This document shows positions 6,721 to 6,869 of a DNA stretch of 6,869 bases, piece by piece. This DNA comes from Candidatus Omnitrophota bacterium (GTDB lineage Bacteria > Omnitrophota > Gorgyraeia > Gorgyraeales > Gorgyraeaceae), in assembly GCA_026387215.1 (NCBI GenBank), contig JAPLMC010000094.1:24166-31034 (forward strand), in the 5' to 3' direction. The notes under the pieces are model-generated. The model saw only the letters and a program-made list of their open reading frames with translations, was not told where the DNA came from and did no database searches. Position 1 is the stretch's first letter; every line of letters starts with the position of its first letter. The translations under genes were made by a program, and so were the position numbers.

Positions 6721-6753
6721 AAAAAAGGTTCACTCTAATTAAGAGTGAACCTT
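6721..6753 (-). terminator. terminator-like hairpin in the echA leader (attenuator or operator candidate)
   Basis: The arms AAGGTTCACTCT (minus strand, 6753-6742) and AGAGTGAACCTT (6736-6725) are perfect 12-base complements around a 5-base loop. On the minus strand the stem runs into a T-tract (6726-6721) and, after AATTC, a second run of six T (6715-6710) that touches the echA ATG. No T-tract follows on the plus strand. The form is that of an intrinsic terminator, but it lies between the best promoter and the operon it should transcribe. It could end readthrough from a gene beyond the window, act as an attenuator, or be a perfect palindromic operator just after the transcription start. Confidence 0.7.
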
Positions 6754-6756
6754 CAT
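6739..6756 (-). other. possible five-codon leader ORF overlapping the hairpin
   Basis: The minus strand has AAAGG (6767-6763), six bases, then ATG at 6756, coding M-K-V-H-S and a TAA stop. The ORF covers the 5' arm of the hairpin and ends in its loop, so a translating ribosome would block the stem. If transcription starts near 6761, the AAAGG would lie upstream of the RNA, which counts against it unless a promoter further upstream is used. An ORF this short can easily occur by chance. Confidence 0.2.
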
Positions 6757-6767
6757 TGGTTGCCTTT

Positions 6768-6795
6768 ATTCTATCAAAAAAAGCTATTATGTCAA
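6768..6795 (-). promoter_or_regulatory. sigma70-type promoter for the ech operon
   Basis: The minus strand shows a perfect -35 box TTGACA (6795-6790), a 16-base spacer and TAGAAT as -10 box (6773-6768, one mismatch to TATAAT). Transcription would begin near 6761, giving a leader of about 50 bases before the echA ATG. A second TTGACA (6820-6815) lies 25 bases further upstream, but it has only a weak -10 candidate (TATTGA) at the right distance. Confidence 0.6.
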
Positions 6796-6869
6796 TAATA
6801 TTAAGCAGTCTTGGTGTCAAGAACTTTGCTGACTTTCAGAGTTAGTAATACTTACGCTGTCAGGTTTTA

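Noticed and set aside
6817..6869. Minus-strand open frame of 16 codons entering from the window edge and ending in TGA at 6819-6817
   Set aside because: It could be the C-terminus of an upstream gene, but 16 polar codons without a motif are not enough to support one.

Overview
The window holds one compact, co-directional gene block on the minus strand. Read in the direction of transcription (high to low coordinate), it is a six-subunit membrane-bound [NiFe] hydrogenase of the energy-converting Ech type (group 4) in the order echA-echB-echC-echD-echE-echF. It is followed by the nickel chaperone gene hypA, then by a pair of small soluble-protein genes, cutA and a DUF523/TudS-like gene. The subunit order is the same as in the classical Ech operons. 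Genes overlap or are separated by 2-3 bases throughout, except for a structured gap between hypA and cutA.

The DNA is AT-rich, uses the standard code and has bacterial-style Shine-Dalgarno sites and a sigma70-like promoter. It most likely comes from an anaerobic, H2-metabolising bacterium, plausibly an uncultured lineage. I cannot name the phylum from the sequence alone.

The complex should couple ferredoxin oxidation and H2 formation (or the reverse) to ion movement across the membrane. EchA and EchB form the membrane arm. EchC, EchD, EchE and EchF form the cytoplasmic arm, with three predicted [4Fe-4S] clusters (one in EchC, two in EchF) and a NiFe site in EchE. All expected metal ligands are present: two CxxC motifs in EchE, four Cys in EchC and eight Cys in EchF. 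This is therefore a real hydrogenase and not a complex I relative that has lost its metal site. EchE stops at the arginine of its DPCxxCxxR motif, so no maturation protease should be needed.

The most unusual feature is echC. Its hydrogenase small-subunit domain (about residues 1-140) runs in frame into a complete GNAT acetyltransferase domain (about residues 149-302), which is not part of any standard Ech small subunit. Two non-coding structures also stand out. One is a perfect 12-bp hairpin with a T-tract lying between a good promoter and the echA start codon, which itself has no ribosome binding site. The other is a 13-bp nested inverted repeat around the hypA stop codon, just upstream of cutA.

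The edges carry no supportable gene. Bases 1-74 are AT-rich sequence downstream of the last gene, and 6754-6869 contains the promoter region. There is no stretch of more than 300 bases without a gene.
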